Assembly: GCA_014379785.1 (NCBI GenBank)
Contig: JACMLD010000318.1
Span: 1 to 8,639 of the forward strand
Origin: Chitinophagaceae bacterium
GTDB taxonomy: Bacteria; Bacteroidota; Bacteroidia; Chitinophagales; Chitinophagaceae
Direction of reading: 5' to 3'
DNA length: 8,639 nucleotides
Shown: in pieces, positions 1 through 5,704 of the stretch
How positions within the stretch are numbered: the first letter of the stretch is position 1
Layout: each line of letters begins with the position of its first letter
Translations under genes and position numbers: made by a program
The notes under the pieces: model-generated
The model's database searches: none
What the model was told of the DNA's origin: nothing
The model's input: only the letters and a program-made list of their open reading frames with translations

Positions 1-278
1 AGGTTGATGAAATGGAGAACATGGCAAACTGGAAAAGTGTGCTGGTCTGGGGTAACGTTGAGGAGATTCATGATCACGCTCTGCGATTGGTTGCGGTAAA
101 AAAACTCAACGAAAGAACTTTCCCCGCGCGGGTCAGCAACACTGTGCGTTTGTCTGCAGAATGGCCCTATGATCCTGCTGATGTATCAGAAATAAAAGGT
201 GTGTTCCTCCGGGTATTTATTCATACAAAAAGTGGGCGTTTTGAAAAAGCAAATGATCCTGCACAACCCAATAGCTAA
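1..278 (+). CDS. Pyridoxamine 5'-phosphate oxidase-like flavin-binding protein, 3' end only
   Basis: The reading frame is open from the first bases (codons begin at 3: V-D-E-M-E-N-M...), so the ATG at 12 is an internal methionine and the gene starts outside the window. The visible 90 or so residues match the C-terminal half of the PNPOx-like split-barrel family that includes NimA-type flavoproteins: NWKSVLVWGNVEEI corresponds to the strand in which these proteins carry 'W-S-V-x-x-x-G-x-x-E-E', and the ending VFLRVFIHTKSGRFEK matches their usual terminal strand followed by a 'GRFE' motif. Members bind FMN in a cytosolic dimer; substrates of most are unknown. The stop at 276-278 is 8 bp from the stop of a convergent AraC remnant. 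Family assignment is from recalled motifs; specific function cannot be given. Confidence 0.75.
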   Translation, partial: VDEMENMANWKSVLVWGNVEEIHDHALRLVAVKKLNERTFPARVSNTVRLSAEWPYDPADVSEIKGVFLRVFIHTKSGRFEKANDPAQPNS

Positions 279-286
279 AATAGTCG

Positions 287-463
287 CTAGGCGTTCTGCC
301 TTGCCAGAAGCTCGGTTGGAGCGTCGCCAAAATGCTTTTTAAAAGCAAAAGATATAAACCATATCAGCATGTGTTGGTCAAACATGATGTCGGACTTAAA
401 AAACTTATCTTCATAGCAGGAGAGCTTTATGTCCTCCGTAATATATTTGGCGCTGTATTCCAT
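287..463 (-). pseudogene. AraC-family regulator remnant with internal deletion (58 codons)
   Basis: This 58-codon frame starts at the ATG at 463-461 and ends with TAG at 289-287. Its first part (MEYSAKYITEDIKLSCYEDK, then FFKSDIMFDQHMLIWFIS) resembles the very N-terminus of Bacteroidota AraC-type regulators, which normally continue with a cupin-like sensor domain. It then runs straight into FAFKKHFGDAPTELLARQNA, which resembles the last helix-turn-helix segment at the C-terminus of the same kind of protein ('F-x-x-x-F-K-K-H-F-G-x-x-P'). Family members are usually about 280-300 residues, so roughly 230 residues covering the sensor and most of the DNA-binding domain are missing. The junction lies about 347-355 and keeps the frame. 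It cannot work as a normal AraC activator. A TACTTTTG promoter-like element lies upstream at 502-509, so it may still be expressed. Confidence 0.7.
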
Positions 464-501
464 AATACACTTTATAAATATCCCGAGAAGGTCTAGGTAA
501 A

Positions 502-509
502 CAAAAGTA
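502..509 (-). promoter_or_regulatory. Possible -7 promoter element (TACTTTTG) of the AraC remnant
   Basis: Read on the - strand this is TACTTTTG, a full match to the Bacteroidota -7 consensus TAnnTTTG, 38 bp before the ATG of the AraC remnant. No convincing TTTG at the -33 position is seen, so support is limited to one box. Confidence 0.3.
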
Positions 510-521
510 GGTTTCGCAAGT

Positions 522-894
522 TTAAATAGTATTGAATTGGATTCCCGTCATTTCTTCGCTCAGCAACCAAAGCCTTTTAGCCTTTTCTGCATCCAGAGAA
601 TAGGATTTTACACCTGCTGACATGCTTTCTTCATGAGCCAAGAGTGAAATGTTCGCATCTTCACAATAGACGCCACCTATGTCGTTGAGCAATGAACTTG
701 TGGCACACCATACAGTTGTTGCAGCGCCCTGCGGAACGGTTTTTAATGAGGCGGCCACCTCTGGCAGCAGGTTGCCGTCCTTATCACACAAGCCCATTTT
801 CTGAAACAGTTCAATGGGATGCCTCTCTTCCGAGTTCAGTGCCATTTATTGAGCCGGGGTGCACCGAATAGGCCGTTATGTTGCATGATTTGGC
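522..894 (-). pseudogene. Short-chain dehydrogenase (SDR) remnant, 5'-truncated and frameshifted
   Basis: An ATG-started frame of 107 codons (845-522) gives the C-terminal third of an SDR oxidoreductase: PIELFQKMGL, KTVPQGAATTVWCATS, GGVYCED and AKRLWLLSEEMTG match the ends of retinol-dehydrogenase-like SDRs. The apparent start MALNSEE is not real. In the neighbouring frame, bases about 894-834 encode SCNITAYSVHPGSINGTELG, which is the preceding conserved 'VHPG' segment of the same protein. The two frames join near 824-833 through one extra base (or two lost), so the gene is frameshifted. Upstream of about 894 the homology stops abruptly; the Rossmann-fold NAD(P)-binding half and the catalytic Tyr-x-x-x-Lys are absent. 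The nuclease/PRTase-like operon begins there (its last stop is at 921). I infer this gene was cut by acquisition of, or deletion next to, that operon. Confidence 0.8.
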
Positions 895-920
895 ACGAAA
901 AATTGGGGGGAGAAAAGCAG

Positions 921-1610
921 TTAAACAATTTGTTGAGAAAGCCGGCGCTTTTTAACCAATGCGGGAGTGAATTTATTTTTTCCGTCTTGGTCGCCGAACC
1001 CCAGCCTCTTATAGATATCGCCACCGACTCCGGGAATCACTATGCCATCAATAGTCCTTTCATCATCTTCAGCAAAATATACATAATTAAATCGGCTGCT
1101 GATGCTCCGGTCGAATTCTGCTTCAAGACTTTGGCGCGACCCCTTCATTAAAACCGGTGCAACGATAAATGTAGCTGAAGGAGTTGTCTCTTCAAATACG
1201 CGGGTTAGATTAGTGCGAATAACGCAGGAGCTGGAAATAATGGATTTGAGGATGATAAGTGTAGCATTGTGTCGATCTCCCTTTTCATGAAATTCCTTAA
1301 TTATCGGTGCTACACTAAAATCTTTTCCGAAGCTTGCTCGCTTGTTCCAAAAAACTGTCAAAAAGACGGTCTTACCCGCGCTTTCCAGCCGGTCGAGGAT
1401 ACCCTTGCCTAGATGGTCAGTGTCTTCTACAGTTGACACGAGCATGATTCTGTCGCGGTTCTGGATGGATGTGAGCAGGGATTGGCCGAGGGAAGTCCCG
1501 ATTAGATAGAGAGCGTCTTTATAGGCAGGTACATCTGTGTGTTCGTCAGCGAGTGTATCAAGTAAGCTGATAACTTCAGGAGTGGCAAAATTTGAATATT
1601 GTCTAGCCAT
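921..1610 (-). CDS. Phosphoribosyltransferase-like protein, second gene of a nuclease operon
   Basis: A 229-residue soluble protein without signal peptide or membrane segments. The pattern suggests an alpha/beta phosphoribosyltransferase-like core: an early strand-loop (RIMLVSTVEDTDHLGKGIL, residues 54-72), a strand ending in VFLTVFWNKRAS (82-93), then a hydrophobic strand with the loop IILKSIISSSCVIRTNL (119-135) where a PRTase would hold its PRPP-binding 'DD-x-x-x-[TS]G-x-[TS]' loop, followed by ATFIVAPVL. The acidic pair expected in a classical PRPP loop is not there (KS instead), so ordinary PRTase chemistry is doubtful. The tail has the conspicuous PGVGGDIYKRLGFGDQDGKN followed by a basic end (KKRR). 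The ATG is 3 nt after the stop of the nuclease-like gene, so the two are surely co-transcribed and probably translationally coupled. The fold assignment is tentative; the alternative is an unknown alpha/beta domain. Confidence 0.65.
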   Translation of the reverse strand: MARQYSNFATPEVISLLDTLADEHTDVPAYKDALYLIGTSLGQSLLTSIQNRDRIMLVSTVEDTDHLGKGILDRLESAGKTVFLTVFWNKRASFGKDFSVAPIIKEFHEKGDRHNATLIILKSIISSSCVIRTNLTRVFEETTPSATFIVAPVLMKGSRQSLEAEFDRSISSRFNYVYFAEDDERTIDGIVIPGVGGDIYKRLGFGDQDGKNKFTPALVKKRRLSQQIV

Positions 1611-1613
1611 AAT

Positions 1614-2501
1614 TTATGTAAGAAGATGCTCAATAGTTGCAAAGGAAACTCCCGCGGGAAACTGTAAGATATCGTTTTCAAATTGGACAAATTCTGCAGA
1701 CCCGATTTTGAACGAAAGCGTCCCGGCATCTGTTCCATTATACGCCCATTGTAATGTTCCGTTGCTGATGGTAAATGTAAGGCCAATTATTGAATTTAGC
1801 AACGCGTCCAGCGGGCCGGAAAGGTAATTAGCCCCGCCCTTGAAGTAATGTGGAGAACTTAATAAACAGTGATCCCGGATCAGGCGAAGAGGAATATTTG
1901 ATGATCCGCTACTTTGCCAGAAACCGATGATCGTCGCAGCTATCATCTCTAGCTTATCGATCCTAGGATTGGTTAAGGCGCACAAACCTTCAATACATTT
2001 ACGGAAATGCTGGTTTATTTGAAGAAGCCGGTTGATTGAATCAGCAGCGGGAAAATGAAGTATGTTTACGGAACTCCTGAGTGTTAAGGAAGCTTCCTTG
2101 CGCAAGCGTTTAGCCAGTGTTTGACTAGACACTACTAGGAACATCCGAGGCTTAGTTTGCTTTTTATACAGGTTTAGTTGGCATTTAAAATCATGTTCCA
2201 AGGGATGGGTCCCTCCTTTCCAGGAAATACTTTTTACATCTTTGATTTGATAATACTCTGGCGGTTGATTCAGCAGTCGGACAACCAGATCATCGACAAA
2301 GCACAATTCCTGCGCAGTAAACAGAGTTTGGTCAGGATCTTCTTCCCAGTATGTAGCTATCTTAAAGGCTATGAAATATGTCTCAAATCTGTTTCCCTTT
2401 GCATTGTTACTACCACCTGTATTCTTATTTTTCAGGTACGTAAAAAGCTTTTGTGCTCTAGTTGGTTTGGCAATCAATTGTAATTGAGCTAGGGTTACCA
2501 T
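1614..2501 (-). CDS. Putative PD-(D/E)XK-superfamily nuclease (DUF4297/Cap4-like), first gene of operon
   Basis: A 295-residue soluble protein. Near the N-terminus it shows the ordered signature of restriction-endonuclease-fold nucleases: GNRFE with Glu40, then FVDDLVV with Asp70/Asp71 at the end of a strand, then YYQIK with Gln85 and Lys87 forming a (Q)xK motif III. A following segment (ISWKGG ... DFKCQLNLYKK ... RMFLVVSSQT, 92-127) is the kind of extension seen in DUF4297-type nucleases of defence operons such as Cap4. Residues about 130-295 are alpha-helical then strand-rich and unrecognised; they may be a sensor or partner-binding domain. It would cut DNA in the cytoplasm. It is the first gene of a two-gene operon with the PRTase-like gene 3 nt downstream. 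The start ATG at 2501-2499 is the first methionine of the frame. Nuclease fold is fairly well supported by motifs; specificity and biological role are inference. Confidence 0.75.
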   Translation of the reverse strand: MVTLAQLQLIAKPTRAQKLFTYLKNKNTGGSNNAKGNRFETYFIAFKIATYWEEDPDQTLFTAQELCFVDDLVVRLLNQPPEYYQIKDVKSISWKGGTHPLEHDFKCQLNLYKKQTKPRMFLVVSSQTLAKRLRKEASLTLRSSVNILHFPAADSINRLLQINQHFRKCIEGLCALTNPRIDKLEMIAATIIGFWQSSGSSNIPLRLIRDHCLLSSPHYFKGGANYLSGPLDALLNSIIGLTFTISNGTLQWAYNGTDAGTLSFKIGSAEFVQFENDILQFPAGVSFATIEHLLT

Positions 2502-2512
2502 GACGGCAAGAT

Positions 2513-2563
2513 AAAAAGTATACTCATCCGCAGCAATGCCTAAATCCGGATTTCTTAAGCATT
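2513..2563 (-). promoter_or_regulatory. Putative operator/promoter region of the nuclease operon
   Basis: A perfect 12-bp palindrome AAATCCGGATTT (2542-2553) lies 41 bp before the nuclease start codon. It is flanked by an offset pair AATGC (2535-2539) and GCATT (2559-2563). Closer to the gene, TACTTTTT (2520-2513 on the - strand) differs from the -7 consensus TAnnTTTG by one base; the palindrome would then cover the -33 area, where a repressor could act. There is no regulator gene in the operon, and no good -33 box is visible. Confidence 0.3.
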
Positions 2564-2594
2564 AAACGAAATAATTAACATATTTACATTAAAC

Positions 2595-2615
2595 AAAAAA
2601 ACCCTCAAAGAGGGT
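2595..2615 (-). terminator. Rho-independent terminator after tRNA-Arg
   Basis: Read on the - strand: a 6-bp stem ACCCTC/GAGGGT with a TTT loop (2615-2601) followed directly by a run of T (2600-2595). It lies 33 bp beyond the 3' end of the tRNA and would end its transcript before the nuclease operon. Confidence 0.8.
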
Positions 2616-2647
2616 CTTAGATGAATGAAAAATGTAAAATTTATGTG

Positions 2648-2719
2648 TGGCCTCGACAGGAATCGAACCTGTATCTGGGGCTTCGGAAACCCTTATACTA
2701 TCCATTGTACTACGAGGCC
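2648..2719 (-). tRNA. tRNA-Arg (anticodon CCG)
   Basis: The - strand folds as a complete cloverleaf of 72 nt. The acceptor arms GGCCTCG (2719-2713) and CGAGGCC (2655-2649) pair fully, with discriminator A at 2648. The D arm is GTAC/GTAT, the T arm ACAGG-TTCGATT-CCTGT. The anticodon loop TTCCGAA places CCG at positions 34-36, reading the arginine codon CGG. The top pair of the anticodon stem is an A-C mismatch, the other four pair. CCA is not encoded and must be added after transcription. It has its own promoter and terminator and its 3' end points to the accessory block on the left. Confidence 0.93.
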
Positions 2720-2738
2720 GGTGGATTTTTCAGAATCG

Positions 2739-2770
2739 CAAATTTAAGCCAAAAAATCTACCCGATACAA
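2739..2770 (-). promoter_or_regulatory. Bacteroidota-type promoter for tRNA-Arg
   Basis: On the - strand TAAATTTG (2746-2739) fits TAnnTTTG exactly, with TTG at 2770-2768 as the -33 box, 21 nt apart (the usual spacing is about 19-20). The predicted start of transcription, a few bases further on, would leave a short 5' leader before the tRNA at 2719. Confidence 0.55.
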
Positions 2771-2785
2771 GTATTCTTAAGTCTG

Positions 2786-2806
2786 GTAATACGCCTCTGG
2801 CATTAC
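2786..2806 (-). terminator. Hairpin at the end of the B12 operon, possible weak terminator
   Basis: On the - strand GTAATGCC (2806-2799), loop AGA, GGC, a two-base bulge, then ATTAC (2790-2786) form a hairpin that starts within the stop codon of the DUF6580-like gene. There is no T-run right after it, so termination here would be weak or the hairpin may protect the mRNA end. Confidence 0.3.
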
Positions 2807-3402
2807 TCAGATGACGGAACTGCCTTTGCCGCTGCTTTTGATTTCACCAGTTCCATTCCCCCAAACATGATGGCGCTATATGCCATGGTGCCCGCAATGA
2901 AATTTCTTTCAAAGGGAATAGCAAGATAAAGGCACCGCCAGAAACCAGCGATGTCTCTTGTGAATTTCTGGCCTGTTACCACATCTGTGCCCCCGCCAAT
3001 CCATACACCGAAGTTTGTAACCAGCCAATGTATCATCGTCACGACGATGACCGATACCACAATATTGACAAGTGTGATTCGGTTTTTTAGAAAACGTCCC
3101 ACAACTACCATCAGTATAAAGGAACCATATACCCAATACCATCCACCATAAAGAAATCCATTGCTGTAAGGTTTGTAGATGGTTTGTGCAAGAATAAGGT
3201 CTGTTATTAGAAGAGCAAGAACAGGGAAGGCAAATGCCTTTCCCTGATTTTTAAAATAAGCTCCACCAAAAATTGCCATGGCGCCAATGCCTGAAAAATT
3301 TGACAGGTCGTGGTATTCACCTGTCAGATTAAGCGTGAGCCTGAGTGCTGCAATCACTATAATAAATGCGAGGGCTATCCAGGTTTGTTTTGAAAATTTC
3401 AT
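2803..3402 (-). CDS. DUF6580-type polytopic membrane protein, candidate inner-membrane transporter of the B12 regulon
   Basis: A 199-residue integral membrane protein with about six hydrophobic segments: residues 8-25 (WIALAFIIVIAALRLTL), about 35-50, 57-73 (FAFPVLALLITDLIL), 84-104 (ending FILMVVVGRF), 108-130 (VNIVVSVIVVTMIHWLV) and 165-186 (FIAGTMAYSAIMFGGMELV). Size and topology recall substrate-binding S-components of ECF vitamin transporters, and I believe it belongs to the family named DUF6580 (putative transport proteins). It follows the BtuB-like gene after 16 nt with no terminator, so the cobalamin riboswitch should control it as well. Candidate job: moving cobalamin, a precursor or cobalt across the inner membrane. 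No ECF ATPase or T-component lies in the window, and the substrate is not proven. It has a single Cys in GFWRCLYLAIPF. Confidence 0.8.
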   Translation of the reverse strand: MKFSKQTWIALAFIIVIAALRLTLNLTGEYHDLSNFSGIGAMAIFGGAYFKNQGKAFAFPVLALLITDLILAQTIYKPYSNGFLYGGWYWVYGSFILMVVVGRFLKNRITLVNIVVSVIVVTMIHWLVTNFGVWIGGGTDVVTGQKFTRDIAGFWRCLYLAIPFERNFIAGTMAYSAIMFGGMELVKSKAAAKAVPSSE

Positions 3403-3418
3403 AAAAACTTTTTAATGA

Positions 3419-5383
3419 TTAGAAATACAAATTCACTCCTGCAGTCGCGTTAAAACGACGTGTGTTGAATCCGTACTGATCAAAATACTTTTCGTTTGTA
3501 ATATTTTTCAGATCTGCAAACAGCCTGATCCATTTTGCTGCTTTGTAGGATGCGAAAAAGTTGATGGTTTGATATGCTGCCAGTTTCGTTTGTTCGTTGC
3601 CAAAAGTGTTGCTGTTATAAAAAACATCATCTCGTTTGGAAACATAACGGACACCGATACTTGCAAAAAGTCTTTGGTACTGATATCCTACAATAGCGTT
3701 GATGCTGTGTTTAGGACGACGGAACAGGTTGAAAAATGTAGTATCCTTACCTGTATTTGCGGAACTTGTCGTGATTTCTCCATCTACAAAAGTATAGTTT
3801 GCTTCAATAGTCAGACCCGCGACGGGTTTTACTTTCAGCTCCAGTTCTACGCCATTGTCTTGTTGTTTGTCCGCGTTTTCGTAAACGCCGTATGGTGCGG
3901 CCGACAACGATTTAAAGATGATAACATTTTTGATCGTCCGGTTAAAATAGACCACACGAGCTTCGATTCTCTTGCTACTGTACTGTAATCCGCCCTCATA
4001 ACCTGTGCTTTCTTCCGGCTTCAGCGATTTGTTGCCATAAGGAGAAAACAGGTAGTAGAGTCCGGGTGCTTTGAATGCTGACGATACGGAAGCGAATACT
4101 TTAAATCTTTCTCCTATCAGAAAGTAAGGGTTGATGGTATAGGTGAAATTGTTTTTATAAACTGAATGATGGTTGTATCGCCCCCCGATTTCGGTACCAA
4201 ACCCACCAAGATTTTTTAAAATAAGGGATGCGAAAGCGCTTACCTGGTGCGTGTTTGCGCTGTCATCTCCGAGCGCCGGACTTTCGTATGGACCAAAAGA
4301 ACTGACAGACGTGTAGGTTTGATCTGTCTTTCCATCGCGCCAGTCGCCGCCCGCCAGTATTTCTACATATTTTCCAAAGCTATAATTGCCATAGAGTTCA
4401 GCAAAGCGTGAAACGCCTTTGTATCTGCCGTCGGAATAATAGGAAAATGAAGAACCGCGTTGTGCCGAGTCGTCTATATACTGCCTGTTGATCGTGTTAT
4501 AGTTGTAGTTGAAGTATAATGCACCATGTTTTAAAGAGTATGTGGCACCTGCCCCGATCTGCAGATTTTCGCTCTTCACGGTATAATCTTTCTCATCGTT
4601 GAATGCGCCCTGGTCCAGGCCCGCTTTGTAGTCGTCGAATTGAATGAATGTCCTCACGAGCAGTTGCTTTGTCACATTACTGGAGAAGTTTGCGCGAAAA
4701 AGATCCTGATCGAAACTTTCTTTGTCAAATCCTTTGTTGCCGACCGAATCGTTGGCCGATGAGAAACCGTTTGATTTTGTCTTTGTATACATGAGGTTAA
4801 ACCTCGTCTCGTCGGTGCCTACTCCGAAATCGAATCCGCCTTTCCAGGTGGCATAGCTTCCTGCAGACAAATTTGCATTCAGGTAAACGGGTTTGTTTCC
4901 CTGTTTTTTTCTGGTGATGATATTGATGACACCTGCCTGTGCGTCGCTGCCGTATGCTGTCGATTGCGCGCCTTTCAGAATTTCAATTCTTTCGACCTGA
5001 TCTGGATTGAAATGGTTGATATCAAATTCGCCGCTGATGCCGGAGGCGTCATAGGCTGGGATACCGTCTACCAGAATTAGTGTATTGCCTGCATTGCCGC
5101 CACGGAGGTAGATGGTCTGGTTGCTGCCGAGGGGGTTGTTGCCTCCGTTGATGGAGATACCTGCCTGCTGATTAAGGATTTCAGAAATGGTGCGGCCTGC
5201 ATTTTTTTCCAGCTGGTCGCGGTTGATTACGGTGACTACTTTCCCTGTCTGATTTTGTTTTGTGGGAAATTTTGTGGCGGTAACGGTTACTTCGCCGAGA
5301 GATGTTACGAGGCTGTCTTTTTCCTGCGAGAATAGCTGGCTGCTGGTTATCAGCGCAGCCACAATCAAACTTTTCTTTTTCAT
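3419..5383 (-). CDS. btuB: BtuB-like TonB-dependent outer-membrane receptor for vitamin B12
   Basis: A 654-residue outer-membrane receptor. Residues 1-20 form a signal peptide (MKKKSLIVAALITS, cleaved near SQLFSQ). The TonB box is at about 31-38 (EVTVTATK). The plug domain spans about 41-160 with the hallmark segments TIYLRGGNAGNTLILVDGIP and VERIEILKGAQSTAYGSDAQ followed by AGVINIITRK. A 22-strand barrel follows, with a C-terminal TonB-receptor strand (FADLKNITNEKYFDQYGFNTR) and a final aromatic residue (NLYF). E. coli BtuB is 614 residues as precursor, so length fits. The cobalamin specificity rests mainly on the riboswitch directly upstream. The start is chosen because it gives an intact signal peptide. 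Energy comes from TonB-ExbBD, encoded elsewhere. It heads a two-gene operon with the DUF6580-like membrane protein. Confidence 0.92.
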   Translation of the reverse strand: MKKKSLIVAALITSSQLFSQEKDSLVTSLGEVTVTATKFPTKQNQTGKVVTVINRDQLEKNAGRTISEILNQQAGISINGGNNPLGSNQTIYLRGGNAGNTLILVDGIPAYDASGISGEFDINHFNPDQVERIEILKGAQSTAYGSDAQAGVINIITRKKQGNKPVYLNANLSAGSYATWKGGFDFGVGTDETRFNLMYTKTKSNGFSSANDSVGNKGFDKESFDQDLFRANFSSNVTKQLLVRTFIQFDDYKAGLDQGAFNDEKDYTVKSENLQIGAGATYSLKHGALYFNYNYNTINRQYIDDSAQRGSSFSYYSDGRYKGVSRFAELYGNYSFGKYVEILAGGDWRDGKTDQTYTSVSSFGPYESPALGDDSANTHQVSAFASLILKNLGGFGTEIGGRYNHHSVYKNNFTYTINPYFLIGERFKVFASVSSAFKAPGLYYLFSPYGNKSLKPEESTGYEGGLQYSSKRIEARVVYFNRTIKNVIIFKSLSAAPYGVYENADKQQDNGVELELKVKPVAGLTIEANYTFVDGEITTSSANTGKDTTFFNLFRRPKHSINAIVGYQYQRLFASIGVRYVSKRDDVFYNSNTFGNEQTKLAAYQTINFFASYKAAKWIRLFADLKNITNEKYFDQYGFNTRRFNATAGVNLYF

Positions 5384-5457
5384 TCAGAAAATATTTTTTG
5401 TGACTGCTTCCGAGAATGATACTGTCATTGCTGACAATTGCTAAGAAATATAAATGC

Positions 5458-5467
5458 ACTGGGCTTT
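5458..5467 (-). promoter_or_regulatory. Anti-aptamer sequence in the riboswitch leader
   Basis: The - strand AAAGCCCAGT here is the exact complement of ACTGGGCTTT at 5542-5533, which lies just 5' of the conserved B12 box in the riboswitch. Pairing of the two would enclose the B12 box in a loop of 65 nt and would compete with aptamer folding. It is 75 nt before the btuB start codon. A switching role is inference. Confidence 0.45.
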
Positions 5468-5504
5468 TACATTCCATGCTTTTCACCCGAAAGCAAAATG
5501 GATT

Positions 5505-5697
5505 AATTTGATTTTGGCAGGTCTTCTGACTTAAAGCCCAGTTTCAATAGCCTTCCCATATAAAAAAGTGGCGTTGAAAATTGAACTGGTGGCTGGTGGC
5601 CATGCTTTTTACAGCTACGGGGATAGTACCGGACTTTCACCGGTTTCCCTTTTCATCTGCGACCTGAGGCCGCAGAACCATAATCGCCGCGAAAGTA
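5505..5697 (-). ncRNA. Cobalamin riboswitch upstream of btuB
   Basis: Read on the - strand, the region carries the conserved landmarks of the cobalamin family in order: a P2 stem TCTGCGG/CGCAGA, then AAAAGGGAA, CCGGTGAAAGTCCGG, the CCCCGTAGCTGTAAA block, GGGAAGG, and the B12 box AGTCAGAAGACCTGCC (5531-5516). Outer boundaries are approximate. When (adenosyl)cobalamin is bound, expression of the downstream receptor operon is normally switched off. The leader from the B12 box to the btuB ATG is about 130 nt; no terminator with a T-run is seen, so control at the level of translation is more likely. TACTTTCG at 5697-5690 is one base from the -7 promoter consensus and could lie at the start of the transcript, where it would overlap the aptamer edge. 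Confidence 0.95.
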
Positions 5698-5704
5698 AAA
5701 AGAA

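Noticed and set aside
522..845. An intact 107-residue gene starting MALNSEE
   Set aside because: Its sequence is the C-terminal third of an SDR, and the preceding conserved part is in another frame, so it is a fragment of a broken gene with an accidental start.
819..1151. + strand ORFs opposite the PRTase-like and nuclease genes (also 1102-1290, 1537-1827, 2178-2483)
   Set aside because: Antisense shadows of two well-formed - strand genes, with no recognisable domains.
2648..2670. att site at the tRNA 3' end
   Set aside because: No second copy of the tRNA 3' end and no integrase gene is seen in the window, so I do not annotate an attachment site.
3569..3988. 139-codon + strand ORF inside btuB
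   Set aside because: Antisense of a clearly conserved receptor gene; cysteine-rich random-looking translation.
5181..5486. A 101-codon - strand ORF starting in the btuB leader
   Set aside because: It overlaps the start of btuB in another frame, and the overlapping part is a highly charged out-of-frame product; btuB has an intact signal peptide at its own start.
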